A DNA stretch of 59,892 nt from Clostridia bacterium (GTDB taxonomy: Bacteria > Bacillota > Clostridia > Peptostreptococcales > JAAYPU01), in the NCBI GenBank assembly GCA_016278615.1, contig JADQBM010000024.1:1-59892 (forward strand), read 5' to 3'. The notes beneath the pieces were generated by a model. It worked only from the letters and a program-made list of their open reading frames with translations. It was not told the origin of the DNA and did not search any database. The position numbers were made by a program, and so were the translations under genes. This document shows, one piece after another, positions 1 to 9,402 of this stretch. Each line of letters starts with the position of its first letter. The stretch's first letter is position 1.

Positions 1-15
1 GAGAGTTTCTGTATA

Positions 16-118
16 AGACCTGCGACGTAATCAAAGATTACTGCTAGGGCTTCATAGATTAGAAAGTTCCACTTGTATGAGACCTGCGACGTAATCGAAG
101 ATTACTGCTAGGGCTTCA
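16..118. repeat. Two 39-bp direct repeats
   Basis: Positions 16-54 and 80-118 are near-identical (one mismatch, A versus G). Each begins AGACCTGCGACGTAATC and ends CTGCTAGGGCTTCA. Each contains the inverted repeat GTAATC-N3-GATTAC. A related sequence occurs at about 19290-19330 (GACCTACGACGCAATCAAAG and a mirrored TTAGGTCA), so this is a dispersed family. Two copies are too few for a CRISPR array. Confidence 0.7.
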
Positions 119-119
119 A

Positions 120-292
120 GAATTAAGGTTGATTTTGTTCTAAAATCCTCATAGAGTTTAGTTTTTTTGTAGGGATGGGCCCTGTGCCCATCCGAACCAA
201 GTTAAGGGTTTGATTCATGAAAGAAATTTGGCCCCAGAAAAATTTCTAACCTCAATTCTTAACTCTTAATTCTTAACTTTTATTTAACCAAG
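120..292. repeat. Mirrored-arm intergenic element, copy 1
   Basis: This gene-free leader opens with AATTAAGGTTGATTTTG and closes with the mirrored arm AACCTC plus repeats of AATTCTTAA. Between them lie a GTAGGG...GCCC palindromic repeat at about 170-195 and a GAAATTT...AAATTTC hairpin at about 221-246. It belongs to the element class found throughout the window. No gene is visible in 1-302. Confidence 0.5.
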
Positions 293-302
293 GAGGGTTC
301 TA

Positions 303-818
303 ATGGAAAAAGGATATGTGCATGTTTATACGGGAAATGGTAAAGGGAAGACCACAGCAGCGTTGGGACTTGCTTTGAGGGCGGTATGTGCAGGAAAAAA
401 AGTCTACTTTGCTCAATTTGTTAAAGGAATGGACTATAGTGAATTAAAAGCAGAAATATTATTAGATAAATTGACAATGAAACAATTTGGAAGGGACTGT
501 TTTATTTTTAATAACCCTACTGAAAAAGATTTCAAAATGGCGGAGGAAGGGTTGAAAGAAATAAAAAAAGTGTTATGGGAAGAGGACTATGATGTGGTTG
601 TTCTTGATGAAGTTAACATAGCCCTTTATTATAAATTGTTCAATTTAGATGATTTTGTTCATATTTTAAAGAATCGCAAGGAGCATATAGAAGTGATTTT
701 AACAGGACGAAAAGCACCGGAGGAAATAATTGAGCTTGCAGATTTAGTGACAGAGATGAAGGAAGTAAAGCATTACTATGGAAAAGGTGTGCAAGCAAGA
801 ATAGGGATTGAAAAATAA
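303..818 (+). CDS. cobO: Corrinoid adenosyltransferase (CobO/BtuR type)
   Basis: A 171-residue cytoplasmic protein of the CobA/CobO/BtuR family. These enzymes transfer the 5'-deoxyadenosyl group of ATP to cob(I)alamin or cobinamide to make adenosyl-corrinoids. The P-loop is GNGKGKTT at residues 11-18. The Walker-B-like segment VVVLDEVN and the late motif LTGRKAP are typical, and the length suits the single-domain family. AAGGAGG lies a few bases before the ATG, fixing the start. No other cobalamin gene is nearby, so it probably acts in salvage or in the last step of a pathway encoded elsewhere. Confidence 0.93.
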   Translation: MEKGYVHVYTGNGKGKTTAALGLALRAVCAGKKVYFAQFVKGMDYSELKAEILLDKLTMKQFGRDCFIFNNPTEKDFKMAEEGLKEIKKVLWEEDYDVVVLDEVNIALYYKLFNLDDFVHILKNRKEHIEVILTGRKAPEEIIELADLVTEMKEVKHYYGKGVQARIGIEK

Positions 819-896
819 TACACAGGGGATGGAACATAACTGGATGCTAACAAGTCTAAAGGATCATATATGCAATTTGGAAGGAGACATAATTAT

Positions 897-1838
897 ATGA
901 AACGATTAATGATATGCTTGATAGTAACGATAATGGTTTTATCTGGATGTGGGAATAATGTGGATACGCCTATAGACGACTTAGAAGAAGGGCAAGTAAA
1001 TGAAACTGAGCCTGATTCTCAAGTGATGGAAGAATTCAATACTTTTATAGATGAGTCAGATTTTCCAAAAGAAGTTGTGGCGTATGTGGATGAAAGAATA
1101 GAAGAATTAAACACTGAAACGGCTAACAGGATGGTGCTGGGTCTGACAAAGCACTTACATAATTTCTTTTATTATGATTCAAATCTATGGAACACAATGG
1201 AAGAATTAAATGGCTATTATACGGACCAGGGATTTAATCCAGAAGATATAAATGAGCCCCATCTAAGAGATTTCTATAATGATTTAATAGACTCAGGCTA
1301 TAAGCTTGTGAGCATAGAAGGGATGTTGAATCCCATTGTAGATTATAGGTGGATGGCAAAGTACAATGACGTTGTTTCTGATGATATATCCGATTACTTT
1401 GAGTTATGTGCCATAGAATCAGATGTTTTGAGCGCAAAAGATGCAGGATTAAATATTTCATGGGATGAGCTTGGTAGTAGAGCCATCGCTGCGGAGACAT
1501 TTCTTTTAAAATATCCCAATACCCTTGCATTGGGAGATGCCTCCTATCTATATGAACGCTATCTATGGATGTACATGTTGGGATTAAACAATACACCCAT
1601 AGTGGATTGGGATACCAATAAGGTAACCGATGAAGTTTTAAACAGTTATCATAAATTAATAGAAAATCATAAAGAATCTGCTACCGCCGACGCTTTAAGT
1701 AACTATTTAGAAATATTATCAGATATAGACTTTGTTATCCCTTATAGCAACGAAGAAGAGTATTTGAAATTTGACAAAAGAGTAGAGGACCTCATTAATA
1801 ATACAGTGAGCCTTTATACGCAAGAAACGGAAGAATAA
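897..1838 (+). CDS. Predicted lipoprotein of unknown function
   Basis: A 313-residue protein starting MKRLMICLIVTIMVLSGCGN. A short basic n-region, a hydrophobic stretch and the lipobox LSGC indicate lipidation at about Cys18 and anchoring on the outer face of the membrane. The mature part is acidic and predicted mostly helical, with no domain I recognise. An upstream in-frame ATG at 870 exists, but AAGGAG at 881-886 sits correctly before 897 and only the 897 start places the signal peptide at the N terminus. It follows cobO by about 80 bases and may be cotranscribed. A strong terminator follows. Confidence 0.75.
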   Translation: MKRLMICLIVTIMVLSGCGNNVDTPIDDLEEGQVNETEPDSQVMEEFNTFIDESDFPKEVVAYVDERIEELNTETANRMVLGLTKHLHNFFYYDSNLWNTMEELNGYYTDQGFNPEDINEPHLRDFYNDLIDSGYKLVSIEGMLNPIVDYRWMAKYNDVVSDDISDYFELCAIESDVLSAKDAGLNISWDELGSRAIAAETFLLKYPNTLALGDASYLYERYLWMYMLGLNNTPIVDWDTNKVTDEVLNSYHKLIENHKESATADALSNYLEILSDIDFVIPYSNEEEYLKFDKRVEDLINNTVSLYTQETEE

Positions 1839-1880
1839 ATTTAAGATTTAAGATTTAGGATTTAGGATTTAGGATTTAAA

Positions 1881-1919
1881 GAAGAGTTTTGCATAAAAAT
1901 GCAAAACTCTTCAATTTTT
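1881..1919 (+). terminator. Intrinsic terminator after the lipoprotein gene
   Basis: Perfect 14-bp stem: GAAGAGTTTTGCAT (1881-1894) and ATGCAAAACTCTTC (1899-1912), loop AAAA, followed by a T-rich tract. Confidence 0.85.
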
Positions 1920-1966
1920 TTTCGCGAAATATTAATTTTCCTTTTGAAAAAATTAATAGTATAATA

Positions 1967-1995
1967 AGAAAACTTTGACAATGTCAAAGTTTTCT
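1967..1995 (-). terminator. Hairpin downstream of gpmI
   Basis: AGAAAACTTTGACA (1967-1980) is perfectly complementary to TGTCAAAGTTTTCT (1982-1995). It lies 44 bases beyond the gpmI stop. The T-run on the minus strand is weak, so termination is likely but not certain. Confidence 0.6.
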
Positions 1996-2038
1996 TTCCA
2001 TCAATCTTAAATCTTAAATCTTAAATCCTAATTACAAA

Positions 2039-3583
2039 CTAAGCCAAAGCCGGTTCTTTATTGAGTAGGGATTTTCCGGTCATTTCTTCGGGTATTTCTA
2101 ATTCCATTATATCAAGGAGTGTTGGTGCAATATCTGCTAAGATCCCGTTGGATAACTCATAAGTTTCTTCCGAAATCAATATAATAGGTACTTTGCTTAG
2201 AGAATGTGACGTAATAATGTTTTCGTTTTCATCTAACATTAAATCGGCATTGCCATGATCTGCCGTGATAATTATATCTCCGCCGGCCTCTTTAGTGGCC
2301 TCAACAATACGTTTGACACAGACATCTAGTACTTCAATGGCCTTAATGGTAGCTTGGAAATCCCCTGAATGAGCGACCATGTCTGCATTGGCATAATTTA
2401 TAATAATTAAATCATAGTGGTTTTTTTGAATGGCCTCAATAGTCTTGTCTGTTATTTCGAAAGCGCTCATTTCAGGTTTGAGATCATAAGTAGCCACTCT
2501 TGGGGAAGGAATTAAGACTCGATCTTCATTTGTATTAGCGCTTTCAACGCCGCCGTTAAAGAAAAAAGTAACATGTGCGTATTTTTCAGTTTCGGCGATT
2601 CTCAGTTGCTTAAGTCCTAAGTGTGAGATATATTCACCTAAGGTATTGGTAAGCTTTTGTGGTGAATAAGCGATAGCAACATTTGGCATGTCGATATCGT
2701 ATTGAGTCATACAAACATAAAAGACAGAAAAAAAGCCATGCTTTCTTTCGAATCCGGTGAAGTGTTCATCTGTGAAAGAGCGGGTAATTTCTCGTGCTCT
2801 ATCCGGGCGGAAATTGTACATGATGATGGAATCATTTTCAGAAATTAAACCAACAGGTTTTCCGTTTTTTATCATAACAGTTGGTTTTACAAATTCATCT
2901 GTTTCGCTTCTTTCGTATGAACTTTTTATTGCATTTTCTATGCTGGATGCTTTTAATCCTTCTCCATATACCATTGCGTTGTATGCGAGTTCTATTCGAT
3001 CCCAGCGCGTATCTCGATCCATGGCATAATAGCGGCCAGAAATAGTTGATATCTCACCGATATTGTTATTCTTCATATATATTTCTAATTCTTTCAGATA
3101 AGCACCAGCGCTTTTCGGGGGCACATCTCTGCCGTCTAAAAAAGCATGTACGTAGACCTTTTGAAGACCTTCTGTTTTTAATAAGTCTAAGAGGGCATAC
3201 AAATGTGTATTGTGGCTATGGACGCCGCCATCGGATAAAAGACCGAATAAATGGAAGGCAGTATTATGGTTTTTTGCATGATCAATGGCGTCAAGGAAAG
3301 CCTTGTTCTGAAAGAAATCTTTATCTATAATGGATTTAGAAATTCGAGTAAATTCTTGATAAACGATTCTTCCGGCGCCTATATTTAAATGTCCCACTTC
3401 AGAATTACCCATCTGCCCCTCTGGCAATCCTACATCCATTCCACTTGAACCCAGTAAGGCATTGGGATAGGTGGAGAATAATTGATCTATAGTAGGCGTT
3501 TTCGCTGCCTTTATAGCATTACCTATTTCATTATCACTGCACCCAAAGCCGTCAAGAATCGTGAGTATAGCGGTTTTTTTCAT
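2039..3583 (-). CDS. gpmI: 2,3-bisphosphoglycerate-independent phosphoglycerate mutase
   Basis: A 514-residue glycolytic enzyme interconverting 3- and 2-phosphoglycerate, Mn-dependent, of the alkaline phosphatase superfamily. It starts MKKTAILTILDGFGCSDNEI. The phosphoserine-loop segment MGNSEVGHLNIGAGR, the mutase motif DGRDVPPKSA, and C-terminal metal ligands in NYANADMVAHSGD and ITADHGNADLM are all present. Length is normal (about 510). The reading frame stays open upstream to 3913 but only through repeat DNA. GGAAAGGAC precedes the ATG at 3583. It stands alone, without the gap-pgk-tpi genes often next to it. Confidence 0.96.
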   Translation of the reverse strand: MKKTAILTILDGFGCSDNEIGNAIKAAKTPTIDQLFSTYPNALLGSSGMDVGLPEGQMGNSEVGHLNIGAGRIVYQEFTRISKSIIDKDFFQNKAFLDAIDHAKNHNTAFHLFGLLSDGGVHSHNTHLYALLDLLKTEGLQKVYVHAFLDGRDVPPKSAGAYLKELEIYMKNNNIGEISTISGRYYAMDRDTRWDRIELAYNAMVYGEGLKASSIENAIKSSYERSETDEFVKPTVMIKNGKPVGLISENDSIIMYNFRPDRAREITRSFTDEHFTGFERKHGFFSVFYVCMTQYDIDMPNVAIAYSPQKLTNTLGEYISHLGLKQLRIAETEKYAHVTFFFNGGVESANTNEDRVLIPSPRVATYDLKPEMSAFEITDKTIEAIQKNHYDLIIINYANADMVAHSGDFQATIKAIEVLDVCVKRIVEATKEAGGDIIITADHGNADLMLDENENIITSHSLSKVPIILISEETYELSNGILADIAPTLLDIMELEIPEEMTGKSLLNKEPALA

Positions 3584-3644
3584 ATAAAACGTCCTTTCCA
3601 AAATATCATTGCAGAAAAAACATATCACAATACTAAAGGAAATG

Positions 3645-3890
3645 CAAATGGATAGAGGAAGTGTAAGTGTAAGTGTAAGTGTAAGTTTAAGTTTAAGAGT
3701 AAATCCGTAGGGGCTGGTCCCTGTGCCTGCCCGTAAAGATAAGTCTAAGTCTAAGTGTAAGTGCAAGTGCAAGTGCAAGTGCAAGTGTAAGTGTAAGGAC
3801 AAGTGCAAGGATAATGCTGTCGGAAACCCTTGCGGTTGTCCTATATATTTTATAAGGGCAGGGGCGAGCCCTATCCCTACTGTACGTATC
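3645..3890. repeat. Mirrored-arm/GTAAGT-array element, copy 3
   Basis: The 379-base gap between the divergent gpmI and addA genes holds two blocks of a 6-bp repeat (GTAAGT, later AAGTGC). They lie at about 3658-3702 and 3737-3808, on either side of a GTAGGGGCTGGTCCCTGTGC palindromic unit (3707-3733). A further GGAAACCCTTGCGGTTGTCC unit (about 3819-3840) and a GGGGCGAGCCC unit follow. Six-base periods keep the frame open, which explains the spurious N-terminal extensions of both flanking genes. Confidence 0.7.
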
Positions 3891-3916
3891 ATATGTACCC
3901 TATTTACACTCAATTG

Positions 3917-3925
3917 TGGTATAAT
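3917..3925 (+). promoter_or_regulatory. Extended -10 promoter for addA
   Basis: TGGTATAAT (TG at 3917-3918, TATAAT at 3920-3925) lies 38 bases before the addA ATG. No good -35 is seen, consistent with an extended -10 promoter. Confidence 0.5.
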
Positions 3926-3962
3926 TTTTAGGAGCTATACAAAACAGAGCGGGGGATATCAA

Positions 3963-6900
3963 ATGAATTGGACAGAAAGCCAATTACAAGCCATAGAAGA
4001 AAGAGAAAAAAACATTTTAGTGTCTGCAGCGGCGGGTTCGGGGAAAACAGCCGTATTGGTTGAGCGAATCAAACAATTGATTATCAAAGACCGTGTTAGT
4101 ATTGATAAAATGTTAATCGTTACTTTTACCAATGCAGCGGCAGCAGAAATGCGAGAACGGATTTCCAATGCTATTTCTGAAGAATTAGAGAAATCACAGG
4201 ATCATTTTTTAAGAGACCAGTTAAATAGAATGAACCGTGGAAATATAAGCACTTTTCATTCTTTTTGCATTGAAGTTATAAGGGAATATTTTTATCTTAT
4301 TGATTTAGAACCAGATTTTAAAATATGTGATGATGCACAAAAATATATCTTGCAAGAAGAAGCATTAGAACAATTATTAGAAAAAGAATTTGAGAATAAA
4401 GATGATGCTTTCATGAGGTTTGCGGATTGCTATGCCACAGGAAGAGATGAAGATGAAATTAAAAATATGATCTTGTATACTTTTAATTTTATTCAAAGCA
4501 CCCCGAAACCTTTTGAATGGTTGAAAGAAAAAGTTGAAGAACTCAATAGGACCACAGAAGCATTTAGAGAGAGTTCGGTGTACCAAAGAATGGTTGGTGA
4601 AATTAGTTCTGAAATAAAAAAAGCAAAACATATGGTGCAAAAGGCTTGGACTCTATCTGGAAAACCCGCAGGCCCTTTTTCTTATCTCTCTACCCTTGAG
4701 GAAGATTTACAAAAGATAAGCCATTTCGAGGACATGTTTTATAAAGATGAAAGAAATCTCAAGGCATTATTGGAAGCACTTGAGTTTTCTCGGCTTCCAG
4801 TACAAAAGGGAGATGAGATTGACATTGATCTTAAGGAGGGCGCTAAGAAGTTAAGAAATCATGCGAAGAATATTGTCACACAGTTAAAAAATAATTATCA
4901 GAAGAAATCTATAGAGGTATATGTAGAAGAACTCATAGAGGTATATCCTTATGCCCAAAAATTATATGACTTAGTGGAAGAATTCGAGAAAATATTCTCT
5001 TTTAAAAAGAGAGAGAAGAATGTGATGGATTTCAATGATTTAGAGCATTTCGCTCTGAAAATCTTGGGAATAGAAACAGTAGCTCAAGGGTATCAAAATA
5101 AGTTTGAATTTCTATTTATTGATGAATATCAGGACAGCAACATCGTTCAAGAAACATTAATAGATGCCATTAAACGAAACAACAATGTCTTTATGGTAGG
5201 GGATGTAAAGCAAAGCATCTATAGATTTAGGTTGGCAGATCCTTTGATTTTCCTAAATAAATATGAAGCTTATAAGACAAATTCAATGGAGTCAAATACT
5301 AAAATTGACTTGAATTTAAATTATAGAAGTAAAAAACACATTATTTTTGGAACCAATTATATTTTTAAGAATCTCATGAGTAAAAATATTGCAGAGATAG
5401 AGTATGATCAAGACGCTTATTTGTATAAAGGGCTTCAATATCATGAGGATTATGACTATCCAATTGAATTAAACCTCATCGATTATAAAGAACCGGAAGG
5501 CGAAGACATCGATGAAACAATAAGAGAAATGAAAAAAGTAGAAATCGAAGCCTTGGTTGCGGCGCAGAAGATAAAGAAGTATGTGGGAACAGAACTATTT
5601 GATTGTAAAAATGAAAGAAAAAGACCCATGACTTATAAAGACATGGTCATATTGCTTAGAACCGTTAAAGAATGGATGAATATTTATTATGAAATTCTTT
5701 TACAAGAAGATATTCCTGTGTACATGGATGCCGGAGAAGGATATTTTGAAACCATTGAGGTAAGCATATTTCTTAATTTAATTGCCTTAATTGATAATAA
5801 GAAACAAGATATTCCTCTATTAAGTGTACTGCGATCTCCAGTGGGGGGGTTTACAACAGATGAAATTATTAAAATTAGGCTTTACTCAAATAATAAATTC
5901 TATAATGCCTTTGAACGATATGCCTGTGAAGCGGAGGACGTCTTGGCAGATAAGAGCCGTTTATTTTTAGAAAAAATAAATAAGTGGAAGAAAAAAAGCA
6001 CCTATTTGCAAGTAGACGATTTCTTATGGTCCCTCCTTAAAGAAACAGGATATCAGGCATATATAAGTGCTTTGCCCGGAGGCATACAACGACAAGCCAA
6101 CCTAAAGATGCTCATAGAGAAAGCTAAGCAGTTTCGTAATACCACCATGAAGGGCCTCTTTGATTTTTTGAAATTTATGGAGCAGGTAAAAAGAGCAGGT
6201 AGTGGCATGAATACAGCAAAAGTAATTGGAGAAAATGACGATGTGGTTCGAATCATGAGCATTCATAAAAGTAAAGGATTGGAGTTTCCATTGGTCATAG
6301 TGGGAGGAATGGGGAAGGCGTTTAATCGTAGATCTCAGCTGTCAAAAGTCGCCTTGCATAAGGATATTGGAGTAGGTATGAGATTAGTAGACCCGGATAT
6401 AAGTGCCTATGTTCCGACTTTATATCAAAAGCTCATCAATAAACAACAGCATATAGAAGCCATTTCTGAAGAAATGAGAATTTTATATGTTGCCTTCACC
6501 AGAGCACAGGACAGACTAATTTTATTAGGAACTGTGTCAGATCTTGATAAATATAAAGATAAATGGATGATTTATGATCAACATCATATTCAAGATGCAG
6601 CTTGTTACTTAGATTGGTTAATACCGATTCTTAAGGAACATAAGGAATGCGGATGCCAATTAAATGAAGCACTGCAGTACCAGATTATAGAGGAAGATTG
6701 CTATGAGGATGCATCTCGATGGCTCATCGAAAGGAAAACAAAGAAAGATTTAAATAAGATAGCAAGAGAGCAGAGCAATAAAAAAGAAGAAATCCAAAAA
6801 AGTTTTGTGAAAGGTTTCCCAGTTCATAAAGTAAATCACCCTGCAGTTTGTCAGTTGGATTGGTCTTATGATTTTAAAACGGCTTCCAGGATTCCATCAA

Positions 6901-7538
6901 AACTATCTGTAACCGAAATTAGAAATCTATCAGTGGAAAAAATGAAATATGATGAATTAGATATTCCAAAACGAACCATGCAACCGGCGTTTATAGAAGA
7001 TAGCGGTTCCTTCTCTGCCATGGAAAGAGGGACTATTATGCATCAAGTCATGCAGCATATTAGCATTAAAAAAACTCAAAACATGGAACAAATTATGGAT
7101 CAAATTAAAGAAATGAAAAGGGAGGAACTTCTTACTAAAGACGAAGCCGCCACCATTAAACCTCAGAAAATTATGAGCTTTTTTCAATCTGAAATCGGTA
7201 CGAGAATGAAGAAATCAGATTGTGTTTTTCGTGAAATTCCTTTTAACATTTTAAAGCCTGCTAAAAGTGTTATTAAAGAAATAGATGATGAGGAAAACCT
7301 GTTGATTCAAGGAACCATAGACTGCTTTTTTCAAGAAGGCAACAAATATATATTGCTGGATTATAAAAATGATTATATTCCCCCTGAAATGGAAGGAAGC
7401 CATGTCAATAGAATCATACAAAAATACACCATTCAACTGGATTTATATAAAGAAGCTCTTGAGATCATAAAAGGTATTGAGATAAAGGAAGTATATTTAT
7501 ACTTATTTGATATTGAGAGAGCCATAAAGATCAATTAA
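3963..7538 (+). CDS. addA: AddA helicase-nuclease subunit
   Basis: A 1191-residue UvrD-type 3'-5' helicase with a C-terminal RecB-like nuclease domain, the A subunit of AddAB, which processes double-strand breaks for RecA. Helicase motif I is SAAAGSGKT (residues 21-29). Motif II is LFIDEYQDS, motif III is MVGDVKQSIYRFR, the next is SIHKSKGLEFPLV, and motif VI is EMRILYVAFTRAQDRL. The nuclease centre is GTIDCFF...LLDYKND near the C terminus. The frame is open back to 3723, but only through hexamer repeats. The ATG at 3963, with GGGGGATA upstream, gives the family N terminus. The partner addB, usually just upstream, is not here. Confidence 0.95.
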   Translation: MNWTESQLQAIEEREKNILVSAAAGSGKTAVLVERIKQLIIKDRVSIDKMLIVTFTNAAAAEMRERISNAISEELEKSQDHFLRDQLNRMNRGNISTFHSFCIEVIREYFYLIDLEPDFKICDDAQKYILQEEALEQLLEKEFENKDDAFMRFADCYATGRDEDEIKNMILYTFNFIQSTPKPFEWLKEKVEELNRTTEAFRESSVYQRMVGEISSEIKKAKHMVQKAWTLSGKPAGPFSYLSTLEEDLQKISHFEDMFYKDERNLKALLEALEFSRLPVQKGDEIDIDLKEGAKKLRNHAKNIVTQLKNNYQKKSIEVYVEELIEVYPYAQKLYDLVEEFEKIFSFKKREKNVMDFNDLEHFALKILGIETVAQGYQNKFEFLFIDEYQDSNIVQETLIDAIKRNNNVFMVGDVKQSIYRFRLADPLIFLNKYEAYKTNSMESNTKIDLNLNYRSKKHIIFGTNYIFKNLMSKNIAEIEYDQDAYLYKGLQYHEDYDYPIELNLIDYKEPEGEDIDETIREMKKVEIEALVAAQKIKKYVGTELFDCKNERKRPMTYKDMVILLRTVKEWMNIYYEILLQEDIPVYMDAGEGYFETIEVSIFLNLIALIDNKKQDIPLLSVLRSPVGGFTTDEIIKIRLYSNNKFYNAFERYACEAEDVLADKSRLFLEKINKWKKKSTYLQVDDFLWSLLKETGYQAYISALPGGIQRQANLKMLIEKAKQFRNTTMKGLFDFLKFMEQVKRAGSGMNTAKVIGENDDVVRIMSIHKSKGLEFPLVIVGGMGKAFNRRSQLSKVALHKDIGVGMRLVDPDISAYVPTLYQKLINKQQHIEAISEEMRILYVAFTRAQDRLILLGTVSDLDKYKDKWMIYDQHHIQDAACYLDWLIPILKEHKECGCQLNEALQYQIIEEDCYEDASRWLIERKTKKDLNKIAREQSNKKEEIQKSFVKGFPVHKVNHPAVCQLDWSYDFKTASRIPSKLSVTEIRNLSVEKMKYDELDIPKRTMQPAFIEDSGSFSAMERGTIMHQVMQHISIKKTQNMEQIMDQIKEMKREELLTKDEAATIKPQKIMSFFQSEIGTRMKKSDCVFREIPFNILKPAKSVIKEIDDEENLLIQGTIDCFFQEGNKYILLDYKNDYIPPEMEGSHVNRIIQKYTIQLDLYKEALEIIKGIEIKEVYLYLFDIERAIKIN

Positions 7539-7592
7539 GAATTAATAATTAAAAATTAATAATTTATAGAGGGATTTTGTTCCACAAAATCT
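7537..7592. repeat. Mirrored-arm intergenic element, copy 4
   Basis: An AT-rich array of AATTAATAATTAAGAATT-like units follows the addA stop and ends in the hairpin GATTTTG (7573-7579) / CAAAATC (7585-7591), loop TTCCA. The right arm is degenerate or missing. The hairpin may end addA transcripts, although no T-run follows it. Confidence 0.5.
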
Positions 7593-7668
7593 TCATTATG
7601 ATCTAATGATTAGGGGATGATTGGTAGCGCCCAACATCTAAGCTAGGTCTAAAATAAGAAAAGCAAAT

Positions 7669-7691
7669 AGACAGCCCATGAAGGGCTGTCT
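7669..7691 (-). terminator. Intrinsic terminator of gdhA
   Basis: AGACAGCCC (7669-7677) pairs with GGGCTGTCT (7683-7691), with a 5-base loop. On the minus strand it is followed by a T-rich tract. It lies about 30 bases past the gdhA stop. Confidence 0.8.
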
Positions 7692-7719
7692 ATAAAATTT
7701 ATATAAAAAATATTATTTA

Positions 7720-9078
<1,359 letters not shown>

Positions 9079-9087
9079 TTATTATTT

Positions 9088-9182
9088 ATGAAAACCTTTA
9101 CATTAGGAAAATATCACATTAATAGGAAGGTGTCAAGATGAAAGAAACCATGTATATTGTATACATGAAAACCTTTTCATTA
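9088..9182. promoter_or_regulatory. Operator-like palindromes at gdhA
   Basis: An 18-bp sequence, ATGAAAACCTTT(A/T)CATTA, occurs at 9088-9105 over the predicted start site. It occurs again at 9165-9182, 77 bp upstream. The second copy is a perfect TGAAAA-CC-TTTTCA palindrome that resembles a CcpA/LacI-family cre site apart from one central base. A third palindrome, ATGTATATTGTATACAT (9150-9166), lies upstream of the -35. The regulators are not identified. Confidence 0.55.
9108..9136 (-). promoter_or_regulatory. Sigma-A promoter of gdhA
   Basis: On the minus strand, TTGACA (9131-9136) is followed by a 17-bp spacer and TATTTT (9108-9113), giving a start near 9101, about 47 bases before the ATG. 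Confidence 0.75.
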
Positions 9183-9351
9183 ATAAATGTGACAATATTC
9201 TCGATAATGAGACAATTAAATCAGATTCGATTCTGAGTGAAAGGTTTTGTCCCATAGGGCGGGACTCTTGGGTAACCGCATGTCTTATAATTAATAATGA
9301 AATTATCTCGTTTTAGACTTAAAAAAATAACATAAAAAATAAAAAATAAAT
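9183..9351. other. Intergenic region without recognisable gene
   Basis: This is the remainder of the 348-base gap between gdhA and ilvD. It is A/T-rich toward the ilvD side, with one G-rich patch (GGGCGGGACTC near 9258). I see no ORF with a ribosome-binding site and no RNA motif I recognise. Confidence 0.4.
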
Positions 9352-9389
9352 AAAAAAGAGATGAATTTTGTATAAACAAAATTCATCTC
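9352..9389 (-). terminator. Intrinsic terminator of ilvD
   Basis: A perfect 14-bp stem, GAGATGAATTTTGT (9358-9371) with ACAAAATTCATCTC (9376-9389), loop ATAA. It is followed on the minus strand by a run of six T at 9352-9357. Confidence 0.9.
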
Positions 9390-9402
9390 ACAAGATACAT
9401 GT

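Larger units (their letters stand above)
1839..2036. repeat. Mirrored-arm intergenic element, copy 2
   Basis: The left arm is a short-period array of TTAAGAT/TTAGGAT units (1840-1880). The right arm, just before the gpmI stop, is the reverse complement, AATCTTAAATCTTAAATC (about 2003-2030). Between them are two hairpins, described separately as terminators. This is the clearest copy of the architecture. Confidence 0.65.

Noticed and set aside
3658-3808. CRISPR-like look of the GTAAGT arrays
   Set aside because: The repeat unit is six bases with no spacers, and no cas genes are present.
3584-3913. N-terminal extension of gpmI by about 110 residues
   Set aside because: The extension is translated hexamer-repeat DNA (Leu-His and Leu-Thr runs). 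GGAAAGGAC and family N terminus put the start at 3583.
3723-3962. N-terminal extension of addA (Lys/Cys-rich)
   Set aside because: It is translated GTAAGT-type repeats. The family N terminus and ribosome-binding site are at 3963.
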